Shown: positions 29,557-41,548 of the stretch, in pieces
How the letters are laid out: every line of letters begins with the position of its first letter
How positions within the stretch are numbered: position 1 is the first letter of the stretch
NCBI RefSeq assembly: GCF_032854445.1
Contig: NC_088296.1
Coordinates: forward strand, 3,311,246 to 3,375,245
Source: Liolophura sinensis
Lineage: Eukaryota > Mollusca > Polyplacophora > Chitonida > Chitonidae
DNA: 64,000 nt
Direction: 5' to 3'
Notes under the pieces: model-generated
Told to the model about the DNA's origin: nothing
Seen by the model: only the letters and a program-made list of their open reading frames with translations
Database searches by the model: none
Made by a program: the position numbers and the translations under genes

Positions 29557-31600
29557 CCTGGACGGTGGATTGTCTGGAGGCCCACTCCCTGCTTTCTTCC
29601 AGTACTCCAGCCTGAGAGTGGGGCGAAAACGGACACAGAAAGACGCAGATATGTGGGGAAAGTGCCAGATTAATGGTCAGGGCAGGCCATTATCCCTGAG
29701 TAAGAGCAGTATGCCCTCAACCAATAATCCAAACTCCAGCCAGATGAAATCCAGGAATCAAACTACGATAATAATCCAGAAAGCTTGACAACCATAATAC
29801 ACTGCACAGTGCAAAGGCATCAAACTGAATCACTCAATGGGAAAACACAAGAATAATAATACCAAAAAAAAAAAAAAATTAAATCACAAAACGAAAACCA
29901 AGTTAATTCCTACTCGGTTGAATCCACTTTAGGGATGGAACTTTTCTATAAGATTCCGAGATAAGACAGAGCAAATTCCTTTTCGCTGCCTAAAAGCGGA
30001 CACTGAAGGTGAGGTAAATCTGGCCCTGGCCTGAAATAGGAAATCCCAGATGGTTTCTGTAATAAACCCGCAGGCCGTGGAGTAGTTGTTAACACACAAC
30101 AACTTTAATCAGCAATCCATGACCACATCATGGAGCAGGAAACTTCTTTCACAGGCCAGCCATAACTTTCATACAAGGCGGGACACAAATTTTCTGTCAG
30201 TGTTGTTGTAACAGGTAAGAAGCCATTCTGTTACTGCATGTGATGGGCGGTCGGTCCTGTGGTATCAACACCTTAGAGAGAGTAAAACCTTGTGGAGAAC
30301 AGCAGAGAAAAGTTGCGGGAGTAGGTACCCCTGTGGTTTAGTCCGTCATCCTACACCATAAAACTAGCTGGCTCCGATTGATGGCCAAGCACTAAGAAAT
30401 TCAAACACTGAAGGTCTTCAGGAGCAGCCCACTACAGCCAAACAGGGAGAGAAGGCAAGCTGCAACAGGAATCAGTTCCAAGTTTCCTTGCCACTCCCCC
30501 ATGTAACAGGAATAAGGCGGACCATGGGAGAGGCTGAGAGAGGGGCCATGAAGATTAAAACCACCAGTATCATTAGTATGTGTTGATCAGAAACCCCTGG
30601 AGCTCAGGATTCTGCAGATGAGGGGGGAAAGAGGCAGTGATAGAATGTCAGGAATCTCCATGGGGAATCAAGAGGTCTGACCAAACCTTTCCCAGGTCAC
30701 CCCCTCCAAGAGATGGGTTGACTAATCCGTCCCCTTGACAACAGATTCTGGTGAATGAAGGATGACCATCTCAGCAACTGGTCCCTCCTTTTCTGCCCTG
30801 TGTCTGGTGTGTCTACATCCTGTACCCCCTCTTCCCAGCCCCTCATTCCTCCTCCATGGCCCCTCATTCCACCCCAGAACTGAGTCAGAGAAACCACAAC
30901 TGGTCACTTTTAGGGCTCCAATCTAGACATTTTACAAACAATAACTAAGAAAAGGTGTCAGAAAGGCAAAACAATAACCTACTGAGGCCAGGAAGAGTGC
31001 CATCTTACCCTGCAACTGAAGGTACCTGATCTGGATAACACTTTTGGTCTCATGTTTTTAGCTGCGACATGTTTTCAGGAGAGCCATTCACTAAGCAAGA
31101 GACCTGAGTGCAAGACGACACATGCTCTGCAGTCGCAGTTATTGTAAAATTGGTCATCATTTGTACCAATAATGAAAACATTAAGGTATAAAAAAAAACT
31201 TATCAAAAAAAGCTTAAAATTTCCCACAGCCCCTGACTTATCAACATTTCATGCCAATAATGGAAACACGGAGGTATGACCCAAAAATGCCATCTTGATA
31301 AAATGCTTTGACCACTTAAAACCAGCAAGACTTGAGATTTACCAACAACTCCGATTCATCACCAGAGGAAATCTCCAGTTCTCACAGATAACATCTGGAC
31401 ACTTTTACCAGCAAACTGCAGTTATCTGAGACAACAACTGCTTCTGTTCTGAGGCCGGACAAATTTCAACAGGTAATCAGAGCTTACTGACTGAGCCCAG
31501 TAGTGCAAACCTGACCACATGGCTGCCAATGACCCGTCTCTACTGTACATCCTTACTTCTCCTTGTACCAATTAGGTTATACCCATTACGTTATGGAATA

Positions 31601-31822
31601 CCCTAATCCTTCAACCTATTCGCATATTAAAGAGCAACTTTCAGTGCAATTTATCCACACTCTTACTTTGATTTTGGGGACAAAACTATATTGGTTGGAT
31701 TGGCCAGAGTCAGGACATCATAAAACAGTATGATTTTATCGGTCAGCACAGAACAATGCCTTCAGAATATGCTTGAATAAACACCTTTGCAAACATGTGA
31801 AAAGATTGAAAAATTACAGTAC
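31601..31822 (+). mobile_element. MITE copy 4, near full length
   Basis: Begins CTAATCCTTCAACCTATTCG, with GAGCAACTTTCAGTGCAATT, GACAAAACTATATTGGTTGG, AATGCCTTCAGAATATGC and TTGAATAAACACC inside, and ends CATGTGAAAAGATTG + AAAAATTACAGTA. The ends are inverted repeats of each other. Confidence 0.87.
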
Positions 31823-34448
31823 ACAAATCAGTCATACTGTATATTCCAGATTATAACATTCAGATCCTGTCCCACCATTTTATCATTCTTACTAAACCAA
31901 CAGTGGTACCAGGAAATGAGGGGGGAAACTGGGGTAGACAAATCCTATTCGTTGGACACCCAGACCATATAAAAAGGTGATTCCAATCCACCATACATTC
32001 TGCAAAGTTCACTTCAACATAGATGACATAGTTTTGATGCTGGTAGCACACCAGGGACCACAGTACCCTTGTTTTTAGGGTGGTGGCCATTCCAGTCCAT
32101 AATAACCTCCCTCCCCCTCCCCCCTTAATCTGACCAGCAGGGTTAGCAAGGCTTGGGGACTGGTAGTAACAAATTAGCAGCTGTATGAGGCTGCAGCTTC
32201 TCAAAGCTCTCAGGTAACTGATACCCTGTGGTATGGTTTCTCTCAGTCTCCCCCCAAAACCCTTCCAATTCCCTCATCCCCCCCTCCCCCCAACCAACAA
32301 AACCCTGCCTCCTTGCAAACACTGGTGAACTCAAGTCTATCCCTACCATACTCTACTGGGCTGCTATGCTGAATACTTTGAGATGAAACTCGGAATTTCA
32401 ACTTCAATCTATTTCTGCACCACCTTTATTTTCTCTTATTTTTCCTGTATTATCCTTAAAAAGTAGAGATGGCCACACCATACTATACACCCTGTCAATA
32501 TACACGCAAACTAAAATGTGCAGCCAAAATCAAAGCTGGCCATACTTGAGACGTACTTCAGATTTATGGCCTGGAATATCAACAGGTTCTGACATATTGA
32601 AAGCTTGTGTCTTCTCTTTCTGCCTGTAACCAATACTTTATTTTAATTCTCAAATGGATCATCCAATTAAAGATTCATCACTTTCTTTTTTAACAATAAG
32701 TAGTATATACAAATGTTGGATTTCATGTAGAAATACTTTTGCCAGAACAAGCAGTGTACACTTTTGAAAGAAAAATTCCTAAACTGACAGCCCTCTGTAC
32801 CATTAGAGATTTATAGATCCAGTAAATGAACACCCTCTGTACCTTTAGGTTTATCAGCTTTCACAATATCAAATTTTCTCTCAAAAAAATAGAAAAAAGC
32901 CAAAAACTTATACCCAAATTCAGTGCCAAAGAACAGTGAGTGTACATCCTTGAAAGTTTTCTAGAAACCAACAAAAAAAAACCCCCAAAAACTGAAAATT
33001 CAGTTGTCAGGTACATCATCTTTTTTTCTTCCACATCATTCCAATTAGATTTCCCCTTTTTTACCCTGTATACAATCTTTATTACCACTTCAGGTTGTTA
33101 GTTTAAGATGGACTCTGTGTTAGTGTTCTGCTGCCTCATGTCAAGAAGCCAACTCCTTCACCCCTCTACCAGACCAATGACAACCAATCAAACTGCAGAC
33201 AGCCCTCCAAAAAGGGTTAATCTGCAGATGCAGTGAGCCATGACAGGGAGCCCTAATCTGCCCCATGCTCCACTGCTAATGGCTTTACAACTCTCCTGCA
33301 CAGTGCACCCTGTGACAGGTCTATACTTAAAGCCTCGTCAGGGCAACACATCACCCCTGACACTGAGAGCAAGGGCTACATGATGAGTGGCAGCAGGCCC
33401 AGTTGTGATACCTGAGCTTCATAACATGGAAGTGTTTCATGTACAAACTGAAGGCACGGGAACCAGTTAAAAATCCCAGTGAACCAGCTAAAAGTCTTAC
33501 ACGCCAGGTAACAAGCAAGGGCGCAAGAGATCAAATGGGGAGGAGGGGGCAACAGGGGACATAACAAAGGAGAAATATTACCAGGTACTCCTAAAAGCAA
33601 TTTAAAATCATTGCAACAAATTCCTCTTTTTTTCATCATCACTTTCTAATATGTATTTCCATCCTTTTAAATAAACAGCCTTTACACAGTATTTTTCTTA
33701 TCTATACCACTAGTGCATACCTATAATAGAAATAAAATATTTGAGAAAAGAAAAACAGTTCATAGCCGAAATGGGAGCATCTAAAAAATTACAATTGTAT
33801 GCAGCAGAGAGGAAACCGAACTGAAAAATTATTAAACTGCAACTACAGCTGATAAGATCTGATAATTCGCAACTATATGCTACAGAGAGAAATGAAAAGC
33901 TTAAAATATCAAACTGGACAAAATGGCCAGAGTGGGACGGACTTGAACTCTCTTCCTTGACAAGATATCTCTTGAGTAACTGTAGAGTTTTAGGAAGTGT
34001 ACCACACATCCTGTATCTGTGTAGATGACAGAGCCAGCTGTATTATGATAATCCTGTGATGTTATATCACCAGCCCACCTATGTCACAACCAGATGCTGG
34101 TTATTGCCTACAACAGCTGCATGGCCCTCTTACGGAGTGATCTCCCCTGATCTACAAACCTGAAGCAGTTTGCCCACCAGGTGTGCTTGGGATATCTCAG
34201 ATGTATCTGGTAATCTCACTGATATGTAACAGTTTATAACACAGTCTATCTAACCTGGCCTGGTGATAAACCTACACATCATCTATCTCAAACCAGCAAT
34301 GGGAGAAAATGGGGATGTAGAGGAGGAGTGGGGGTAAGTAGTAGTAACAGTCATTTGTGGGGGGGAAAAAAATGGTTTTGAACACAGACCAACACTACTT
34401 CCATGAGCATCTCAAAATAAAGGTGTATGAATTTCTCCCAACCTCACC

Positions 34449-34468
34449 AAGCCCTCCCCCCCCCCCCC
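34449..34468. repeat. Poly(C) tract
   Basis: Nearly pure C run, one of at least a dozen long C or G runs in the window. Others lie near 15366, 21346, 23628, 24236, 34626, 36540, 39957, 48525, 51840, 53251, 62356 and 63199. Confidence 0.9.
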
Positions 34469-36264
34469 CACACACACATCAAATCCTTGTTGTTAACTAT
34501 CACTGACGCTTTTATATTTGCAAACTCCATGTCAGCTCTTAAAACTCCACCCTCATGATGTATGTATGGGAAGAAAGTTTGGTCCAAGAAGAGAAGTCCT
34601 GCCAAGCTCACATCACTGCCCCTCCTACCAGCCCCCCCCCCCCCCACCACTGTCTACTGCACACATTGCCACCATCTGTGGCTACATTAGCTATAACTCT
34701 GTCACCTGATACCCTCCACTTCCTCAGTTTGGTTTATAAAAGATCCAGACTTTTGCCATGGCAACCCACTAGAAATTAATTAAATGAAACACAGCCCAGG
34801 AACATGGGGTAAGGTAGGAGAGATGGAGACTGGACTGCGACCAAAATCCATTAAATATCATGATCCAAGGGTCTTCCTACCAAAAACCGAAATTCGGGAT
34901 GTGAAAAGAGACAAAATAAATCCTGAAATTTTTACATGCAAGTCTTTCCATATCTAATCAACAACCTACAACATACGGAGGAGAGTTTCCAGATAGAAGC
35001 AATACATGGAGATCAGCAATTAGTAAGAGCCTGTGCTGTTTTAGCAGCAAAATCTCAGCATGTCAGACCAATCAAAGCACTCTCACGTTTTTTTTTCGCT
35101 GAGCTGAATGCTGCTCAAATAGTTTAGCGAATAAATTTGGCTCTAAGTTGGTACATACAGTAACCCTTGCTGCTTGGTCGTAACCATGGCAACAAAACCA
35201 AGTCATCAAGAGTGTATACCAGAAACCGGGAGAACATCAGCAAGAAAAAAAAGGGAGAAATTTGCTGGCTGGTTTTTGACCTGAGGGCAACATTCAATGC
35301 TGGTTCACACCTCTGCACAAACACTGAGAGCTGAGAGGAGCAGTGGGGCAGTAAGATGTGTGGGGAGAGGGGGAAGTAAGATGTGTTGGGGGAGCGGGGT
35401 GGGGTGCTGAGGAGGACATCTGGTGTGTAGATGTGAAGCATGGGGAATCCATCCACCATGAGCTACTGGGACTAGGGCTAGAGAAGACTGATGAAAAATG
35501 GAAAGAGGTAAAGTTGTGGGAGGGAGGGATGGAAGGGGAGGGGGTGCTTTTGGGGAGACAGACATTAACTATTGAAGGTGTGACAGTATACTAGCAATGC
35601 CAGTGGTATGCAAATGCCCCTTTCTTACTCCCATCCTGACCTGGTGAGCTCTTTGGTAATGCTTATAGTACAGAACTGTAGTTTTACCAGCTCAAACTCT
35701 TCATTTTTTTATATTCCCAGGCTGATGACGCTGCATGCCACCTAATTGGTTCTTCCACATGGAGTGTTTGCCAGACAGAGTGCTCTCCCATACCCTACCA
35801 AACCCCTGAACCTTCAGTATCCCTGACACCTGCAGATATTGCCACTTCTGTGTCCATCATCCTCTTTGTATTTTGGTAGGCAATCATTTCACATTATTAA
35901 TTACATGCACTAATCAATTTAACAAAATATAAAGAAAAAACTGCTCCAAAAATTTAAGAAAAGTGTTTTTTACCCCATATTTTAATATGTTTATTTTTTG
36001 CCGTATTGTTGTCAGGCCCGAATCTCTATTTAACTAAGACAAACTTGTATACTGACAAGTCCTCTACAGATGATGACCAATAAATCATGTCAAAATACAG
36101 GAACATGTACCCAGTCAAAAATGTCTTAAAATCTGGGAATAATTTTTGTCCTTTATATCGAGGATTATTCTCTGAATCTCCTCAAGGCCTTGACGTACCT
36201 TCATTGGCTGATCTGTTGTCTCATCTCACTTGTCGCAACTTTAAATTCCATTAATACAAATTTT

Positions 36265-36410
36265 TATGTTGAACTGAGACAAAACTACATTGGTAATGTT
36301 GGCCAATTTCACAAAAAGTGTAATTTTACCATTCTACACAGAATAATGCCTACAGAATATGCTTGAATTAACACTTTGCAAACATGTGAACAGACTAAAG
36401 AATTACAGTA
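36265..36410 (+). mobile_element. MITE copy 5, left end eroded
   Basis: Contains GAGACAAAACTACATTGG, CACAAAAAGTGTAATTTTAC, ATAATGCCTACAGAATATGC and ends AACAGACTAAAGAATTACAG. Confidence 0.82.
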
Positions 36411-39400
36411 TATTCAGTCTCGTCTCGCTTGTTTTATCCAACTAAATGCTTCAGGCCAAACAACCCTCTCTCAAAACAGTAGGCTAATCAATGAAATCAG
36501 GCAAAAAGGTAAGGCAAATATGACTACATCATAACAGCACCCCCCCCCCACTCTCTCCACAACCAAAAAAAACAAAACAACAACAACAAAAGTTATTGAC
36601 AGATGATCCTAGTTTTGCAGTGGGACCAGCTGTATACATGAGCCAAGCCAACAAGCCCTTGGGTATCAGTTATGGTTTTACCATGACTTTACTCACTAAT
36701 GGTTTTCACAAACTGTCAACATATCATGTCCATGCTTCTATCCTATGCCACTCCCTCTTTATTTCTCTCAGTTGCCCTGGGCTCCTTCTATCCTCCCTCC
36801 CCCCATCCTTCCCCTACCCCCCAGCCTGGTATTGATTAGTACCCTACAGCTTGTCACAATAGCCTGTCCCTCCAGTGATGTCAGGCAACAGCTGGCATCT
36901 GCCTCAGCCATCTGTGACTAACAGAACTAAGCCTGCTGCCAGCCCCATAGACATGTACACAACACCACTACTCTGTGTGCAGGTATATACTTATACACAT
37001 ATACACCCCTTATATCACAACCTGTCCAGCCAATCCACAGGACATGTATTTTTAAACGTACTATCGTACAAGAATCTTACTACACACTCCTATTTCTCAA
37101 TCCCTATACTGAAGCAACACCACATTTATTTTCAAACGTCTTGGAAAATTATCTACAGTGCTGAATGTCTTTTCTTCGAAACTTCTTACATCTTAAACTT
37201 CATACGCAAACAAATGGAGGAACATGTCAGACCCCTGCATATTTAACTGTAGACAGAGCGCTTCCCCCTGCAGCAGCCCAGCTGAAGAATTGCCCCACAT
37301 GTACTGATAACCCCTGCATCTCTCTCATTAGACCCTGTCAGGGGCCCAGCAGCTCACATTGCACACATACACATGCTTGTCTTCACACAGCTTCTCCTCT
37401 TGACACAAGATACTCTAATCCCCCGCCCTTCAACGGACCATTTGCATAAACTGTACAGGTATGACGTGCCATGAAACTCGTCACTACCATGACAACATAA
37501 TAACCATATCACTGATTGCTACATACAGGTATGTAGCGTTTGCGCACTTTGTAGAAGCCTGAATTAGGCGTGGGATAAGCTTTTCACACAGAATCTTGTG
37601 AGTTCAAGAATGCATGGCTATACACTATCAACAAGAAATTCATGTGGTCTGGCCAAGAAAAGAGAAGAGTGAACAATTTTCATTTGTCTGAACAGATCAT
37701 TGTTCAACGAAGACAGACTTCCAAGCAGGAAACTGAAACATACATTTATTGGTTTCAAAATTACTGGTAAGCAATAAATGATTAAGTGATAAATGTCAAA
37801 GTCAAGACCTAACTTTGTTAGCAGGAAGCCAGAGTAAAAAGAAATGGCTCACTCTTGGCTAGGATAGGTTGATTAGGCATGCAAGGAAGATTTGCCAGCA
37901 GCATGACAAGGTACCAGTCTGTGAGAGCCTCACTTGGCAATATGCCAGACCAGATACAGCCATACATCTCGATGACAAATAGGAGCAGGGTAGAAACTTG
38001 AAACAAGAATTTATCACTGAAATTCCTGAGTAAATGAAGCTAGGCAGAGGGAACAATGGTACTTCCACATCAATTTGTCCGGAAGTCTGTCATAATAAGG
38101 TACGTCTAACAGGTGTTCACAGGTGCAGGTTTTGGAGCTTTTTTGTTTCCCTCTCAAAAACCAGGATGTAAGACCCTGTATGTAGTAGATTTCATGTGTC
38201 CTGTTTTTGGTTGTTTTTTTTTTTTTATTTCAATTGCATGCTGTCTTGGCTAGCAGAACAAAAAATTTTTTTTGTCTCACGACCTTTTTCTTTACTTGAA
38301 TCTGAAGAAAAGAGAAATAATTTAGAAGGGATATTCAAGAATAAAATAAACACCACTACTATCCCTCTCAAAAGGCCACAAAGCTCATACTTACTAATCC
38401 TGAATTCATACTTAAAGATCATTTTCAAAAATGGTTTTCTTGAAAATTTCCAGCAAAGTGTTTACTATTTCTCAGAAAGAAAGATAATTTTTGAAAGCCA
38501 TTGTGAATGACCCATCTCAGTGAATCCAGGATTTTGATTGATAATTACAGACAATGAAAAGGAAAATGAAAAACTGGAGACTGAATTGCTTACAATTCCA
38601 TCATGGCCAAGAGGTCTCCGAAGGTCACAGCAGGTAAAGTAGACTACCAAATGGTTTAGCTTTTTGTCCTTATTGCTATCTGAACTTTTATAAAAATACT
38701 GAATATGTACACTTTGGGATTTGGAGAAATCAGCCCACTCGGCTCTTTCCAAACCAGCCAAATGTTGATCCCAGCACTCTTTAAGGGTGAACAACACATC
38801 TGCAAGAAATCTTGCCACAAACCAAAAATGTAGAGTAATTACTTAACACATTCCTGCCACATTCTTTTAAGTAACAGTCCTTCTGCTCTGCTCGTGCACC
38901 ACTTCTTGAGAGGTTCATTTCATTGTTAATTTTTTTATCTAACTCTTGCTGACAATATTTCGTTAAACATTACATGCAAGAAATTCCATAATCACGCGCA
39001 GTTCTGGGACGGAAATTCAAATTTCAAAATCTGAAATGTCCCGCATCTGACCGCAATCTATGCACGAGTATTTGATTAAACAATTCCCCGGTCTAATATC
39101 ATACGTTCTGATCAGTCATTTGTGCCCAGTCCAGTTGTGGCAGTAACCAAGCGTCGCAGAAAACTTTTACCTGTTTTTTTTTTTATTTCAAAACAGCTCA
39201 AATCTCAGCCCACTTTATCATACAGCATTTTGTTTTCCACTAAAGTTTAGAATGCGAACTGAAACAAATGTCTTGATTTCATCTGATGTTCCCAGTGATG
39301 TATTATTGACTGTTTTCATGTTTTGAAAAATGGGACTATATATAATATTTCTAGTTGTTATAGGGTCCTCTGAGAAGAGCAAATTGTACAATTTCACAGA

Positions 39401-39956
39401 GCTACCCTCAGTAAATAAAGGTATTTATTCCTACATACGACATCTCTGAACACAAAATGGGTAGGTCACCCAATACCCCATTCTCCTGACATCCGTACTG
39501 TTCATGCCACTCTCGGCGGCAGCCATCATGATGTCATGAGGTCACAGAAAAATTTTGTCAACATTTGCAACCAATATGTGCGACATCCGGTTGACCTATT
39601 TGCAAACAATACTGATTACGATTGGTCAAGTGCATGTTCTTAGTTGACATTTAGGTAAGGTGCAATCGAGCACTCATCTTGAAATGGCCTAAATACTCCA
39701 CAAATTTCTATCCCTTTCCACCTATACTAGCACCTTATATCCCTCATTCCTGTACCAAGAACATGACAGAAATTCACCCAATGGAGCCCCAGTGGTCCAA
39801 CACATCCATGAGCCTGTGACCCCCTCATAGGACGCCCCGCTATCCAAAGGGAGCAAAGTTAGAACCAAGGATGGAGGTTGGCAGCCACATCTGGAGTTCA
39901 TCCATCACAACATTCCCACACTGTGAGGGATGGGGAGGCAGAAGGAAAAGGAGATT

Positions 39957-39976
39957 GGGGGGGGGGGGGGGGGGGG
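39957..39976. repeat. Poly(G) tract, about 20 bp
   Basis: Uninterrupted G run followed by AGAGAGACAAG. Confidence 0.92.
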
Positions 39977-40341
39977 AGAGAGACAAGAATTAACCAAAGG
40001 GAGGGGAATATATGTACACACACTGCATAGTGCTTGGTTACCATGTACTTTTTGTAAGATAAAGCTCATCTTTAGTGTAGACTACAAAATTTTCCCAAAT
40101 TATACATCATGATGGGTGTAATGGGTTTTTGGGTAAATAATGAATCTATTACACTTTTCCACATTCACTTTAGCAGAACAAAAACATGTCCTATAAGGCT
40201 TGTACTAGAAAAAACATAAGCCAAAAATTTAATTTAATTTAATTAAAAGACACCTTAGACCTCATGCCACAGCTAGAGAAGACCACAAATCTACAATCAA
40301 TGTCACACTGGCGAGCACAGACCTAACATATCTTACGTAAG

Positions 40342-40610
40342 AACAATCCAGTCTGCAAACTACTTGTACAAAGTGGACAATCCAGTATGCAGACTACTTG
40401 TACAAAGTGGACAATCCAGTCTGCAGACTGCTTGTACAAAGTGGACAATCCAGTCTGCAGACTTCTTGTACAAAGTGGACAATCCAGTCTGCAGACTTCT
40501 TGTACAAAGTGGACAATCCAGTATGCAGACTACTTGTACAAAGTGGACAATCCAGTCTGCAGACTACTTGTACAAAGTGGACAAACCAGTCTGCAGACTG
40601 CGGGTACAAA
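40342..40610. repeat. Minisatellite, 34-bp unit, 8 copies
   Basis: The unit ACAATCCAGTCTGCAGACTA + CTTGTACAAAGTGG starts at 40343 and repeats every 34 bp. The last copy diverges (ACAAACCAG, GCGGGTACAAAC). Units are adjacent with no spacers, so it is not a CRISPR array. Each unit contains the palindromes CTGCAG and TTGTACAA. Confidence 0.95.
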
Positions 40611-41524
40611 CGTCCAGTCGCCAAGCTTTTCTGCCCTGAACACTCCTGTCCAACAGTGCTGACACAAACACACTCCATCATGAACCCACCTCCCACTGAC
40701 CACACTGCAACCATAGATCCACAAACTGAACAGTTCATTCTGCACCCAGCTCATTCATGAGCTGCTGCTGCTGCTGAGCCATGAATTGTCCCACACAACC
40801 CATCCATAACAACACCAGTCTGGGGATAGAATCAGAACAGGAAGGTAACATCTGGAAGGTGAGGGTGTATCAATCCATGTGGAAATCCTCACCACTCTCC
40901 CTGTCCTCAGCCTCCACCCACAACGCAGCCGATTGGCTGCTGATGGGCTGTCTGTCTAGAGGTTGTGCAGGTGACAAAATTATCATGGCCACTTATAATA
41001 TCTCTACAGGTTTTTCAGATGACAGGTGTGGACATAACAAATAATGTCGACGTGAAAACCGTTTCACAGGTGTTGCACAATCCACCATCATATGTTCTTC
41101 AGTTGATGGCTACACACTTCTGTTCTTGAAAGGTGTTGTACAACACCACAAATTACATGCAAAGCAAGGATGAGTATAATTGGCACCTTCCCCCAAGGGA
41201 AAAAACCAAAATCTACACCTCAGTCTGTACATTAACTGAATCGCCCATCATATCAAAACATTCCACAAAAATTTCCCGTAAGACTCAAATACAAATCCAC
41301 TATAACCAAACAGTCCAGACTTTGGATGACAAGTCAATACCACCAGACAAACTTTGTGCAGAGTTACCGTCCCCTGCTACTCTTCCCACTGTGTCCACTT
41401 TGCCCTAGCTAGCAAAAGTGCACGATATCTTCACCCTACTCCAACCAAAGGGACCCGTCACCACACAGATTGACCTTTACAGCCCAAGGAGAACTGCTTC
41501 AGCCGGGGGCGGCCATCTTCTTAC

Positions 41525-41548
41525 CTTTTCCTGCTTAACGGTGATCAT
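41525..41548 (-). CDS. Possible short alternative first coding exon (MITVKQEK)
   Basis: An ATG in reasonable context (A at -3) is followed by seven codons and a donor GAAAAG/GTAAGA in phase 0, the phase needed to join the 27043 exon. Nothing in the eight residues is diagnostic. Short alternative first exons are common in vertebrate TCF4. The call rests only on start, donor and phase, and chance is a serious alternative. Confidence 0.2.

Noticed and set aside
40364-40760. Repeat-containing frames on both strands; array resembling CRISPR repeats
   Set aside because: Direct 34-bp units without unique spacers in an animal genome: a minisatellite, not CRISPR and not a gene.
40743-40790. Short minus-strand frame MAQQQQQLMNELGAE, similar in style to the MNPQQQ start of TCF12
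   Set aside because: It ends in a stop after 15 codons and only a weak GTGCAG donor precedes the stop; the CAG run is a simple repeat.
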